Source: Campylobacter suis
Lineage (GTDB): Bacteria; Campylobacterota; Campylobacteria; Campylobacterales; Campylobacteraceae
DNA length: 64,000 bases
Assembly: GCF_905120475.1 (NCBI RefSeq)
Contig: NZ_CAJHOE010000001.1
Location: 248,001-312,000 of the forward strand
Direction: 5' to 3'
In this document: positions 26,397 through 34,976 of the stretch, one piece after another
Layout of the letters: the number at the start of each line of letters is the position of its first letter
Position numbering within the stretch: position 1 is the first letter of the stretch
The notes under the pieces: model-generated
Told to the model about the DNA's origin: nothing
Database searches by the model: none
Seen by the model: only the letters and a program-made list of their open reading frames with translations
Position numbers and translations under genes: made by a program

Positions 26397-28013
26397 CTAC
26401 TCTATCCGTGGCGTTCCAAATAGATTTTGTGCTTCTTGCAAGATAGAGTTTTGTCTTATCGCTTCGCGTTCAGTCTCGCTTTTGTTTGAGTTTATAGATA
26501 ACAAGCTTGGCTTTTCTTTTGGCTCTTTTTGTATGACTGGCTGCGTGTCTGGTGTTTGTTGTAATGAGGTTTCTTTGATGTTTTCAAGCTCTTTGCTCAT
26601 CATCTCATCAAGGCTACTTTTGGGCTTTTGTATCTGTTTTTTCTGGGCGTCTATTTTTGTATTTGCACCAAATATCTCTTTACAAATTTGATTTATGATC
26701 TTAAATTTATCAACAAGCATCTGTCTATCATCGCCATCTTGTGGTGTTGCAAGTGTTAAAATATCACTTTCAAAAGATACAAATTCCACGCTTCGCCTAA
26801 AGCACTCCCCAAGATCATAGTCTCTATCATAAAGCCTTGATGTGAAAACTTCATACTGGCTTTTTTGTGGTGCTTGCTTTAGTATGGGCTGAGCTTGTGC
26901 CATTTGTTTTACAGGTTGGCTATCGATATTTTGCTGTGGTTTTGGTGTTTGAGAAATTTGCGTTGTTTGACTAATAGCGATAGCATCATCTATGCTTTGT
27001 AAATTTAATGCTTCAAGCATCATAAAAAACATTACACAAAGGACAAAGCCGTTGTCACTAGTGGTAGTTAACATACTTTTTGCCTGAGCTAAAATGCGTA
27101 AAAACCTCTCATAAACAAGCAGTGAAAATTTACTATCTCCAGCTAGAAATTTCTCTTTTAAATTTGCTATAAGTTCGTCTATTATCATCTCTGGCTCATA
27201 GCTTTCAAACTCAGATATAAGCACTCTTAATGTCTCTTTATCTTTTGCCAAGATAGTATCTAAAATTTGCTCTATCCTGCTTGGATCAAGAAGACCGAGC
27301 ATAGATGCTACCGAGCTTTGTGTAAGCTTTTGCTCACTAAAAATAATAGCTTGATCAAGTAAAGTAAGAGTATCACGAAGTGATCCAGAGCCACTGCGAG
27401 CTAGAATTTCAAGTGCTTCATTTTCGTAGCTTATGCCCTCTTTGCTTAGGATAAATTGTAGATGTTTTATGATATTTAAACGACTTATCTGTTTAAATCT
27501 AAAATGCTGTGTACGCGAAAGAACCGTGGCTGGAAGTTTTAAAGGATCTGTCGTGGCAAGGATAAATTTAACATAGCTTGGTGGCTCTTCAAGTGTCTTT
27601 AAAAGTGCATTAAATGCCTCTTTTGTAAGCATATGCACTTCATCAATGATGAAAATTTTATAGCGTGCACTGGCTGGGGCGTACTTGGTTTGTTCTATAA
27701 GTTCTCTTATGTCATCTATCTTGCGGTGGCTAGCAGCATCCATCTCTATTATGTCCATATGTCTGCTCTCATTTGCCATTTGGCAGTGAGGACAAATTTC
27801 ACACGGACGAGAGCTTGGACCATGCTCGCAAACTAGGGCTTTTGAAAAAATTCTAGCACTTGATGTTTTGCCACTTCCTCGAAGTCCTGAAAAAAGATAT
27901 GCGTGGCTTATGCGACCCTCGTTTAGTGCGTGGCTAAGACTTTTACTGACTGCTTCTTGACCGATGAGCTCGTCAAAATTTTTGGGTCGATATTTTAGTG
28001 CTAGTGCTTGCAA
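26397..28013 (-). CDS. dnaX: DNA polymerase III gamma/tau subunit
   Basis: The clamp-loader ATPase. Walker A GLRGSGKTSSARI near 43, zinc module C-x8-C-x2-C-x2-C (CEHGPSSRPCEICPHC), Walker B IIDEVHML, sensor-1 ATTDP and SRC-like LSRTQHFRF. C-terminal part after about 360 is Gln/Pro-rich and low in conservation. 538 residues. I see no clear A-AAA-AAG slippage site with flanking structure, so production of a separate gamma form is not evident. Confidence 0.94.
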   Translation of the reverse strand: MQALALKYRPKNFDELIGQEAVSKSLSHALNEGRISHAYLFSGLRGSGKTSSARIFSKALVCEHGPSSRPCEICPHCQMANESRHMDIIEMDAASHRKIDDIRELIEQTKYAPASARYKIFIIDEVHMLTKEAFNALLKTLEEPPSYVKFILATTDPLKLPATVLSRTQHFRFKQISRLNIIKHLQFILSKEGISYENEALEILARSGSGSLRDTLTLLDQAIIFSEQKLTQSSVASMLGLLDPSRIEQILDTILAKDKETLRVLISEFESYEPEMIIDELIANLKEKFLAGDSKFSLLVYERFLRILAQAKSMLTTTSDNGFVLCVMFFMMLEALNLQSIDDAIAISQTTQISQTPKPQQNIDSQPVKQMAQAQPILKQAPQKSQYEVFTSRLYDRDYDLGECFRRSVEFVSFESDILTLATPQDGDDRQMLVDKFKIINQICKEIFGANTKIDAQKKQIQKPKSSLDEMMSKELENIKETSLQQTPDTQPVIQKEPKEKPSLLSINSNKSETEREAIRQNSILQEAQNLFGTPRIE

Positions 28014-28042
28014 AGCGCATTCCTTGTTGTGAATTTATGTTT

Positions 28043-28048
28043 ATTTTA
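28043..28048 (-). promoter_or_regulatory. -10 box of dnaX
   Basis: Minus-strand AGTAAAAT 30 bases before the dnaX ATG (28013), with CAAGGAA as ribosome binding site. Confidence 0.4.
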
Positions 28049-28095
28049 CTAAAAATTGGATAAATTTCTCATATAACCAAACAAAAAGGGAGAAT

Positions 28096-28206
28096 ATGAA
28101 AAAAATTTTGGTTTTAGCTTTGCTTGCAGTTGGCATTTGTAGTTTTATGGGATGTGAACGCAACGACTATCAACATCCGATGCATAGAGCCAATAAAGGC
28201 GGTTGA
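28096..28206 (+). CDS. 36-residue lipoprotein
   Basis: ATG 28096 with AAAGGGAG five bases upstream encodes a 36-residue peptide: Lys-rich start (MKKI), a hydrophobic core, lipobox FMGC with the cysteine at residue 20, and a 16-residue hydrophilic tail with His and Asn (ERNDYQHPMHRANKGG). It ends just before a hairpin shared with the rho 3' end. Too short for routine gene finding. No known family; the strong ribosome binding site and complete lipoprotein signal make it credible. Confidence 0.65.
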   Translation: MKKILVLALLAVGICSFMGCERNDYQHPMHRANKGG

Positions 28207-28226
28207 GTTGGAGAGCCTCTCCAACT
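28206..28226. terminator. Hairpin between the small lipoprotein and rho
   Basis: A perfect 9-base-pair stem, AGTTGGAGA paired with TCTCCAACT around GCC, starting at the last base of the lipoprotein stop codon and reaching into the rho stop codon. It can serve both convergent genes, although no strong T-run follows on either side. Confidence 0.5.
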
Positions 28227-29571
28227 ACTCATTTAAGATAGACAATAACTCCGCGTTATCTTTTGTTTTTAACATTTTTGCATATAAAAATTTCAAAGCT
28301 TCAACATCATCCATGCTCGCAATAGCGGTGCGTATAGCCCAAATTTTCTGAAGTTCGTCTGGTTTTTGAAGTAGCTCCTCTTTTCTTGTGCCTGACTTTA
28401 AGACGCTTATGGCTGGATAAATTCTTCTATCTGAGATATTACGATCTAGCACAACTTCACTGTTTCCTGTGCCTTTAAATTCCTCAAATATAACCTCATC
28501 CATGCGCGAGCCAGTGTCAATAAGAGCGGTTGCGATTATCGTTAGACTGCCGCCACCTTCGATATTTCTAGCTGCACCAAAGAAGCGTTTTGGCTTGTGT
28601 AGAGCATTTGCGTCAACACCACCCGTTAGTACCTTGCCGCTTGGTGGAGTTACGGTGTTATAAGCACGAGCTAAACGAGTAATGCTGTCAAGAAGTATGA
28701 TGACATCTTTTCCCATCTCTACAAGGCGTTTTGCTTTTTCGATGACAAGCTCTGCCACGCGTACATGGTTTTGCGCGGGGAGATCAAAAGTAGAGCTATA
28801 AACTTCACCTTTTACGCAGCGCTGCATATCAGTTACTTCCTCTGGGCGTTCATCGACTAAAAGCACCATGAGTTGAGCTTCTGGATGGTTTTTGGCAATA
28901 CCATGAGCAAGCTCTTTCATAAGCTCTGTTTTGCCGCTTCTTGGAGGCGCTACGATAAGTCCACGCTGACCTTTTCCAAGTGGCGTAAAAAGGTCTAAAA
29001 CCCGTCCTGTAAGTTTCATGGCATCGTATTCAAGTTTTATTTTTTCGGTTGGGAAAAGTGGAGTTAGGTTGTCAAAAAGTGGACGCTCTTTTGCCTCAGC
29101 AAGAGGCATGTAGTTTATGGCTTCTATTTTTAATAAAGCGTAGTATTTTTCCTGATCTTTTGGCTCTCTAACTTGCCCTGTAACTATATCACCAACACGA
29201 AGTGCAAATTTGCGTATTTGTGAGTTTGAAACATAAGCGTCGTTTGAGCTATCACTGATATTTGCATCAACAGAGCGTAAAAAGCCGTAGCCTTCGTTTG
29301 TTATCTCTAAAATTCCTGTAAAAAGTATGAAGCCACCCTGTGATGTCTGTGTTTTTAAAATTTCAAATATCAAATCTTGTCGGCGAAATTCTCGTGGATT
29401 TTCCACGCCTACCGCATTTGCTATCTGAACTAAATTTTCTAGATCGAGTGTTCTTAGCTCTTCGATTTTATGTCCATCAACTGGAGTATGAGTGCGGGTG
29501 TTTTGGTGTTTTTTAGTGGGTTTTGTGTTTTCTTTTTGCTCATTTTGCTGTTGGGTTTCGTTATTTTCCAT
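28225..29571 (-). CDS. rho: Transcription termination factor Rho
   Basis: Hexameric RNA helicase. RNA-binding cold-shock-like domain around 70-150 (GYGFLRSVD), Walker [13 protein letters not shown] near 200, [12 protein letters not shown] and the R-loop/arginine region [13 protein letters not shown]. The first 40 residues are a Gln/Asn/Lys/Thr-rich extension. 448 residues. Upstream there is a leader of about 60 bases after a TAAAAT box at 29639-29644, common for autoregulated rho (inference). Confidence 0.96.
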   Translation of the reverse strand: MENNETQQQNEQKENTKPTKKHQNTRTHTPVDGHKIEELRTLDLENLVQIANAVGVENPREFRRQDLIFEILKTQTSQGGFILFTGILEITNEGYGFLRSVDANISDSSNDAYVSNSQIRKFALRVGDIVTGQVREPKDQEKYYALLKIEAINYMPLAEAKERPLFDNLTPLFPTEKIKLEYDAMKLTGRVLDLFTPLGKGQRGLIVAPPRSGKTELMKELAHGIAKNHPEAQLMVLLVDERPEEVTDMQRCVKGEVYSSTFDLPAQNHVRVAELVIEKAKRLVEMGKDVIILLDSITRLARAYNTVTPPSGKVLTGGVDANALHKPKRFFGAARNIEGGGSLTIIATALIDTGSRMDEVIFEEFKGTGNSEVVLDRNISDRRIYPAISVLKSGTRKEELLQKPDELQKIWAIRTAIASMDDVEALKFLYAKMLKTKDNAELLSILNE

Positions 29572-29674
29572 ATTTCCTCTTTAAAATTTGCGAATAATAT
29601 CGATAGAAGTTTTTCACATTGAAGTTTTTGAAGTTGTGATTTTATAAAAATTTTGCTTTAATGTCAAGAAATGA

Positions 29675-29680
29675 TATAAT
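29675..29680 (+). promoter_or_regulatory. -10 box of the CDF transporter gene
   Basis: TATAAT 30 bases before ATG 29711, followed by AAGG at 29698-29701. Confidence 0.5.
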
Positions 29681-29710
29681 TGAGATTTATTTTTGATAAG
29701 GATTTTTAAA

Positions 29711-30820
29711 ATGATGGATTTTAAGGACGGAAGTCGCGAGAAAAAGATCATCAAAACGGCTATTTTAGGGATTATCATAAATGTAATTTTAGCAAGTGTT
29801 AAAATTTTTATCGCTCTTGTTTCAAATTCAGTAGCCATAATTTCAGATGCCATAAACAATCTAAGTGATGCATTTTCAAGTTTAATAACGATATTTGGCT
29901 CAAAGCTGGCTCAAAAGCTACCAGATGAAAACCACCCATACGGTTATGGCAGGGTTGAATATATCGGTGGCTTAATAGTTTCAATCATCGTTCTCATGCT
30001 TGGCATTGAGTTCTTACAAACTTCTATTCAAAATATTATTAATCCAGTGGCTACAAGCTTTACGCCGCCACTTTTACTTATACTTTTTATAGCCATTTTT
30101 GTAAAATTTGGTATAGGATTTTACTACCGAAAAGTTGGCAAAGAGACAAAATCTATCTCACTAAAAGCGGTAGGACAAGAGGCTTTAGGAGATGCGATAA
30201 TAGCCACGATAATCCTAATCTCAGCTGCGCTTTCATACTTTGCCAACATTCAAGTTGATGGCTATGCAGGGGCTTGTGCGTCGTTGTTTATTATCTATAA
30301 TGGTGTGATTTTGATAAAAGAAACATTTGATAAGATTGTTGGGCAAAGGGTTGAAAAGCAGATAAGCGATGAAATTTATGCTGCGATAAAGTCATGTGAT
30401 ATAGTGCATGGCGCTTACGATCTCATACTGCATAATTATGGTGTTGAGCGATATGTGGGTTCGGCAAATGTTGAGATAGATGAGCATTTGCCACTTTGTG
30501 ATGTTTCGCAAAAGTTAAATGAGCTACAAATTTCAATTTATAATAAATTTCGCGTTTATCTAGTTTTTGGGATTTATAGTATAAACTTGGGTCAAAATAG
30601 CGCAAAAGAGTGCGTAGCAAACAGCCTTTCTGACTTAAAAAGCATAAAGGAAATTCACGCATTTTTTATAAATTTAAAGCAAAAGCGCATACGATTTGAT
30701 GTTGTAGTTGATTATAAAGAGCGTGATTTGGCTTGGCTTAGAGCTCAGATAGAGCAAAGAGTTGAGCAAAACTATCCTGATTTTGAAGTTTTTATAGTGA
30801 TTGATAGAGAATTTAGCTAA
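29711..30820 (+). CDS. Cation diffusion facilitator with two C-terminal domains
   Basis: A membrane metal/proton antiporter of the CDF family: six hydrophobic segments in residues 15-200 and the family patterns SDAINNLSDAFSS and NHPYGYGRVEYI. The TM2 and TM5 metal-site positions read D-N and E-D (SDAINN, QEALGD) rather than the D-D/H-D of zinc exporters, so manganese or iron is as likely as zinc. After the usual ferredoxin-like cytoplasmic domain (about 205-280) a second similar beta-alpha-beta segment follows (about 300-369). ATG 29711 chosen for the AAGG upstream; 369 residues, against about 300 for single-domain members. Confidence 0.9.
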   Translation: MMDFKDGSREKKIIKTAILGIIINVILASVKIFIALVSNSVAIISDAINNLSDAFSSLITIFGSKLAQKLPDENHPYGYGRVEYIGGLIVSIIVLMLGIEFLQTSIQNIINPVATSFTPPLLLILFIAIFVKFGIGFYYRKVGKETKSISLKAVGQEALGDAIIATIILISAALSYFANIQVDGYAGACASLFIIYNGVILIKETFDKIVGQRVEKQISDEIYAAIKSCDIVHGAYDLILHNYGVERYVGSANVEIDEHLPLCDVSQKLNELQISIYNKFRVYLVFGIYSINLGQNSAKECVANSLSDLKSIKEIHAFFINLKQKRIRFDVVVDYKERDLAWLRAQIEQRVEQNYPDFEVFIVIDREFS

Positions 30821-30846
30821 ACCGCCAAAATTAGCTCTGTGGCGGT
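30821..30846. terminator. Terminator between CDF gene and cytochrome c553
   Basis: ACCGCCA paired with TGGCGGT around a 12-base loop, starting directly after the CDF stop and followed by CTATTTTG. It lies between convergent genes. Confidence 0.6.
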
Positions 30847-30874
30847 CTATTTTGCACTTGAGTTATGGCAAGAG

Positions 30875-31180
30875 TTACTTTTTTAGTGACTCTATATACT
30901 CGTTTACGGCTTCAAGTTCGAGTTGGTTTAGGTTTTGCACCTGTGCTCTCATGGCTGAACCCATACCGTATTTGTTGTTATTTCCCTCTTTATATCCTTC
31001 AAGGGCGCGTAGTCTGCGGTCTTTTCGTAGGGTAACGATAGGGCTTGCTTTAGGATGATACTTTTGCGTACCATCTGCACCATGACAGCCAACACATTTT
31101 TTGTAAATTTCAGCTCCATCAACAGCAAATGCTGAAACACTAAAAATAGACGCAATCCCCAAAATAGCCAGTCTTTTCAT
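30875..31180 (-). CDS. Periplasmic cytochrome c553
   Basis: 101 residues: signal peptide ending SAFA, heme c site CVGCH, and a C-terminal YGMGSAM region supplying the methionine ligand. A small mono-heme electron carrier, likely delivering electrons to the cbb3 oxidase. Start ATG 31180 has AAAGGAT upstream; the frame is open to 31207 but the added residues would precede the signal peptide. It resembles Cj1153, which in C. jejuni sits beside ccoS and ccoI; here those genes are 12 kb away across the LOS cluster. Confidence 0.92.
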   Translation of the reverse strand: MKRLAILGIASIFSVSAFAVDGAEIYKKCVGCHGADGTQKYHPKASPIVTLRKDRRLRALEGYKEGNNNKYGMGSAMRAQVQNLNQLELEAVNEYIESLKK

Positions 31181-31205
31181 ATATAATCCTTTGAAAATTT
31201 TAGCC

Positions 31206-31211
31206 ATTATA
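31206..31211 (-). promoter_or_regulatory. -10 box of cytochrome c553
   Basis: Minus-strand CTATAATGG, about 26 bases before ATG 31180. Confidence 0.5.
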
Positions 31212-31277
31212 GGGTTTGTTTTAAAATATTTATTAAATAATTTTTATTATTTAGTCTTTTTTATCTTACTTCTAAAA

Positions 31278-32054
31278 TTATGACTTCAAAATACTATCTG
31301 GGCTTATATGTGTCCATTTGCCGCGTGGTTTATCGATGTATTGAAAGTGCTCATTTGTAAAACTGCCTTGTACACATGTAAAGCGATTATGACGATGTGT
31401 AACGCTATTTTCATCAGTGATGGCTGCATTTAGAACAGTTGGCCCAGTAAGTGCATATACGCCATTGCTTGTGTTTTTGTCTTTGATATTTTGGACTATC
31501 ATTTCTATGGTTTGTTTGATAAATTTATTATCAGGTGCACTTGCCATAAAGTAGTTGCTAAAGCGATGTTTTGTCATTAAAAATAGCTCACTTTGTTTCT
31601 CATCTATAAGCATGCTTGGTGGCAAGCAAAAGCAAGCATCTATATCAAGATATATCCCGCCAAATTTATTCAGCACAAAAAGTCTAAAAAAGTCAGCTTT
31701 TGCTGCTCCATCATTTAGCTGGTCATAAGCATTAAAAGTATCCTCATCGCACAACTCTTTTATAAATTTTGTCGCATCATCATTGCTAAAATGCCTATAC
31801 TCCCAATCTAGCGACAAAAGTCTGTTGAAAAGATAGTTTATATATACTGGTAGAGAGACTTTGTATGTATAGTTTATCTGCCAGATGGTTTTTGGGATAT
31901 TGGTCTGCTTTTTTGGCGTAAGTTTTGCTTCGCTATAGCGCGGTATGTTAAATCTCATTTTAGGAAATATAAAGTGAAATATATAGCCAAAACCCTTAAC
32001 AAGAGCGCCTAAAATTTTACTTGTTCTATTGATAAAAAGTGCTAATGTTTGCAA
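31278..32054 (-). CDS. Glycosyltransferase with DXD motif (GT32-like)
   Basis: 258 residues. The DXD sugar-nucleotide site is in GGIYLDIDACF, preceded by AKADFFRLFVLNKFGG, the pattern of the Gly_transf_sug (OCH1/capsular) family. KTIWQINYTYKVSLP near residue 55 matches its front end. Last gene of the minus-strand LOS operon, 9 bases after htrB. Probably adds a hexose to the LOS outer core; donor and acceptor cannot be read from sequence. Confidence 0.85.
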   Translation of the reverse strand: MQTLALFINRTSKILGALVKGFGYIFHFIFPKMRFNIPRYSEAKLTPKKQTNIPKTIWQINYTYKVSLPVYINYLFNRLLSLDWEYRHFSNDDATKFIKELCDEDTFNAYDQLNDGAAKADFFRLFVLNKFGGIYLDIDACFCLPPSMLIDEKQSELFLMTKHRFSNYFMASAPDNKFIKQTIEMIVQNIKDKNTSNGVYALTGPTVLNAAITDENSVTHRHNRFTCVQGSFTNEHFQYIDKPRGKWTHISPDSILKS

Positions 32055-32063
32055 TACCTGTCC

Positions 32064-32969
32064 TTACTCATAAATTTCATTATAAAATGCCTTAAAGCGC
32101 TTGTGTTGCCAGAGCCAAAGGTCTGGATTTTTAAGAATTTGCGCTGAGATTATATCGTTTTGAAGCTTAGTTAGCGTAAAAATTTTATCTTCATCTAAAA
32201 TTTGCCTTACATCAATAGGCTCAAAGACCGTAACTTCGTGCTTTCTAAACTCACTTTTAGTGGTTAGTATCGGCACAATAAGTGCGTCAATCTTTATAGC
32301 AAGCCTTGCTACAGCATCGGTGGCGATAACCTTTTTACCCAAAAACTCTATCTCACAACCAGTGTCTGTGTGCTGATCAATAACGATGGCTACTTGGTTG
32401 CCTTTATTTAGTGTTTGTAGCATGCCTTTTGCTGCTGAGTGTTTTTCTATCATTGTGATGTTGTTTTTAGCTCTTGCAGCGGCATAAATTTCTTGTATGT
32501 ATGGGTTTTGCATCTTTTTATTTACCACGCCAACTTTCATGTCAAAGGCTAGTGCAATGCCTGGTAAAGTAAGCTCCCACCCACCATAGTGTGCGGTAAC
32601 AAAGATGATTTTACGACCGCTATTAAGGGCATTTGTGATAAATTCGCCACCAATAACACTCATCTTTTTTAAAATTTCATCTTTTGGTAAATTTTGATTT
32701 TCAAGTAGCTCAAACATGTTAAACGCAAGGCTTTTGTATGAATTTAGTGCTATCTTTTCTAGTTCTTGCTCGCTTTTTGAATTATCAAAAACTAGTTTTA
32801 AATTTGAGATTGCTATTTTATGGTAGTGAGAGTTTAGTTTATAGACTAAAAATGCAAAAATTTCAAGGATCTTTTTTGAAACTGGCTTTGGCACAAGCAT
32901 AAAAATGGCATTAAAGACGATATAAAGATGATAGAGAAATTTATATTGTAACTTTTTTGTTATGCTCAC
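32064..32969 (-). CDS. htrB: Lipid A late acyltransferase HtrB
   Basis: Adds a secondary acyl chain to lipid A at the inner membrane. The catalytic HX4E motif is HYGGWE near residue 127, preceded by FVTAHYGG; later AIVIDQHTDTG matches the family RDxxP-type region, here QHTD. One N-terminal hydrophobic segment (12-28). 301 residues. In Campylobacter htrB is a fixed member of the LOS locus, as here. Confidence 0.92.
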   Translation of the reverse strand: MSITKKLQYKFLYHLYIVFNAIFMLVPKPVSKKILEIFAFLVYKLNSHYHKIAISNLKLVFDNSKSEQELEKIALNSYKSLAFNMFELLENQNLPKDEILKKMSVIGGEFITNALNSGRKIIFVTAHYGGWELTLPGIALAFDMKVGVVNKKMQNPYIQEIYAAARAKNNITMIEKHSAAKGMLQTLNKGNQVAIVIDQHTDTGCEIEFLGKKVIATDAVARLAIKIDALIVPILTTKSEFRKHEVTVFEPIDVRQILDEDKIFTLTKLQNDIISAQILKNPDLWLWQHKRFKAFYNEIYE

Positions 32970-33013
32970 TTTTGCCCTTTTTGTCTTTTATTTTACTAAA
33001 ATAAACCTAAATT

Positions 33014-33937
33014 TTAAACTAGATTTAACACATCTTTGGCAGTGATAAGTCTCATACAGTCATGATGAGAGAGTGGACAGGTGCGCTTCATGCATGGTGC
33101 GCAAGTTAGGTTTTTGCTGATGATATGGGCATTTTGATTCATCCATGGGCTGGTTTCATTAAATTTTGTAGGACCAAAGATAGCTATAGTAGGTACTTTA
33201 AAAGCCGCTGCTATATGCATAGGGCCACTATCGTTTGTTATAAAAAGACTAAGCCCGCCGACGCGAGAGATTAGCTCATCTACGCTTGTTTTGCCAGCTA
33301 GGTTTTGATAGTTTTTGATATTGTTTTGTTTTAGTATCTGTTCTATATCTGTGGCTATTTGTGTTTCGCTGGGTCCGCCAAATATAACAATGTCAAATTT
33401 ATCAGCCAAAGCCATAGCAACATCGGCAAACTCTTTTGGATACCATCTTTTGGCGCTTCCATATGTTGCACCGGGATTTATGCCCAGAGTTTTTCGCTCA
33501 TAACAAAATGGCTTGTGATATAGCTTTTGCTCTTTTGCATTTAAGTTAAGTTCTAAAAATTTATTTATAAAGTCGTTGTATCTAACGACTAAATGTGTTT
33601 CGTTTTTGCTTAAGCGATGGTATTGCAACTTTTTTTTTGCTTTTATAAAAAACATCATAAATTTAGATGAAAAGCTACGCCTAAATGATATCGCTATATC
33701 AACTTCGCCGATGTTTTTGGCTAAATTTATTAAATTTATATATCTATTTCCGCCTTTTTTTGTCTCATTTACGATAAAGCGTTGGATATTTTCATATCCC
33801 TTAAAAACATGGTTTGAGACTGATGAGCCAAGTATGATAAGGCTTGCGTGTGGATATGCTTTTATGATATTTTGAACTGCTGGTGTTGCCATCACTGCAT
33901 CTCCCAACCACACAGGTATCTCAATAAATATCTTCAT
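33014..33937 (-). CDS. waaF: ADP-heptose:LPS heptosyltransferase II
   Basis: GT9 enzyme adding the second inner-core heptose. PVWLGDAVMATPAVQNI at the start is the WaaF-type opening, and FITNDSGPMHIAAAF near residue 235 the ADP-heptose-binding motif, followed by CAPCMKRTCPL, a cysteine-rich tail also typical of WaaF. 307 residues. Overlaps the upstream membrane protein gene by 17 bases. Confidence 0.93.
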   Translation of the reverse strand: MKIFIEIPVWLGDAVMATPAVQNIIKAYPHASLIILGSSVSNHVFKGYENIQRFIVNETKKGGNRYINLINLAKNIGEVDIAISFRRSFSSKFMMFFIKAKKKLQYHRLSKNETHLVVRYNDFINKFLELNLNAKEQKLYHKPFCYERKTLGINPGATYGSAKRWYPKEFADVAMALADKFDIVIFGGPSETQIATDIEQILKQNNIKNYQNLAGKTSVDELISRVGGLSLFITNDSGPMHIAAAFKVPTIAIFGPTKFNETSPWMNQNAHIISKNLTCAPCMKRTCPLSHHDCMRLITAKDVLNLV

Positions 33938-34976
33938 TTATCATCTTTTTGTATTCGTAAAATTGTGGCATTTTAACAAGTTTGCCATCTCTATTATCCA
34001 CTAGCCCATATCCAGGAGCTATAAGCTGATGCCAGTAAATCCGCTTTATCTTGCCTGTTTTTAGGGCTATGTCGTGATATTCTTGCATAAAATGTGCGTA
34101 CTGATGCACGCTCACGCACTCCTTTTCGCTAGTTGGTGCGTACGGAGCGGTGTTTTTAAGTGGATAATTTGTTTCAGTTATATAAATTTCATTGCTAGTT
34201 TTTGGTGAAAATTTTACTAGGGCAAATAGCAAGTTTATCTTATTTTTTAGGTCAAATATGCCGTATTGCGAGTTTTTCGGATCCCCACGCCTATCTACAT
34301 AAAGTAGACTTGAAAGTTTATCAAATTTAACATCTTTTAGGCTAAAAAGCGTAGCTACATTGTGGTGAAACTCGAAGTCAATCACGCTTGGACCAATAAG
34401 TTTTATGCTTTTAAAGCTCTCATCTCTTAAGTTTTGAGCCGTTTTATAAAAATTTAGATATTCACAAGGTGCAAAAAAGCCCCATTTTAAGCGATTTATA
34501 GCTATGCCTATCTGAAACTCATTTGCAATGCCTTGAAATTTGGTAAAAATCTGCCTTAAATTTTCTCTAAAAAGCTCTAAATTTTCGATATTATCCCTAT
34601 CTTGCATGATGGCTATGAGTATATTTTTGCCTTTAAATTTTAAAGCAAATTTTATGTATTCATCTAAATTTTGCATATCCCAAAGAGGCAGCCTTATAAG
34701 CAAATTTTTAACTCCAAGTTCATCTACTAGCCAAACTTGCTCGTCCCCTTTATCTAAATTTACGCCTATGCCGTAAAAATCACTCTTTGCTGGCTTTTGT
34801 AAGCCTTTAAAAATTTTTATACAAATCGTAGCTAGTGGCAGGATAAATAGCGATAAAAGAGCCATCTTGGCATAATCAAATTTAAAATTTTTACGCATAT
34901 TTTTTTTATATGCTTTATCGGTTATCACGCTTGGTTGATCTGAGTAAAAGTCCCAAACAAACGGCTTTTTAAGCAT
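33921..34976 (-). CDS. Membrane-anchored TIM-barrel glycosidase-like protein in LOS operon
   Basis: 351 residues. A basic N-terminus is followed by one membrane segment (about 38-55), then a 290-residue domain with alternating strand/helix pattern. It resembles clan GH-A glycoside hydrolases: FQIGIAINRLKW sits where such enzymes have QIGNE, and IYITETNYPL near 265 fits the strand-7 nucleophile ITE; YWHQLIAPGYGLVD follows as strand 8. The acid/base glutamate therefore seems missing while the nucleophile remains. No characterised homologue known to me. Embedded between waaF and a GT9 gene with overlaps on both sides. Confidence 0.78.
   Translation of the reverse strand: MLKKPFVWDFYSDQPSVITDKAYKKNMRKNFKFDYAKMALLSLFILPLATICIKIFKGLQKPAKSDFYGIGVNLDKGDEQVWLVDELGVKNLLIRLPLWDMQNLDEYIKFALKFKGKNILIAIMQDRDNIENLELFRENLRQIFTKFQGIANEFQIGIAINRLKWGFFAPCEYLNFYKTAQNLRDESFKSIKLIGPSVIDFEFHHNVATLFSLKDVKFDKLSSLLYVDRRGDPKNSQYGIFDLKNKINLLFALVKFSPKTSNEIYITETNYPLKNTAPYAPTSEKECVSVHQYAHFMQEYHDIALKTGKIKRIYWHQLIAPGYGLVDNRDGKLVKMPQFYEYKKMINEDIY

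Noticed and set aside
26397-28013. Programmed frameshift in dnaX giving a gamma form
   Set aside because: The A-rich stretches in the tau part lack the A-AAA-AAG pattern and a following stem, so no support.
28124-28351. 75-codon plus-strand frame covering the small lipoprotein end and the rho 3' end
   Set aside because: Different frame from the 36-residue lipoprotein, crosses the hairpin and runs antisense to conserved rho codons.
31212-31277. AT-only inverted repeat (AAATAAT/ATTATTT) after the LOS operon
   Set aside because: Expected by chance in such AT-rich sequence; too weak to call a terminator.
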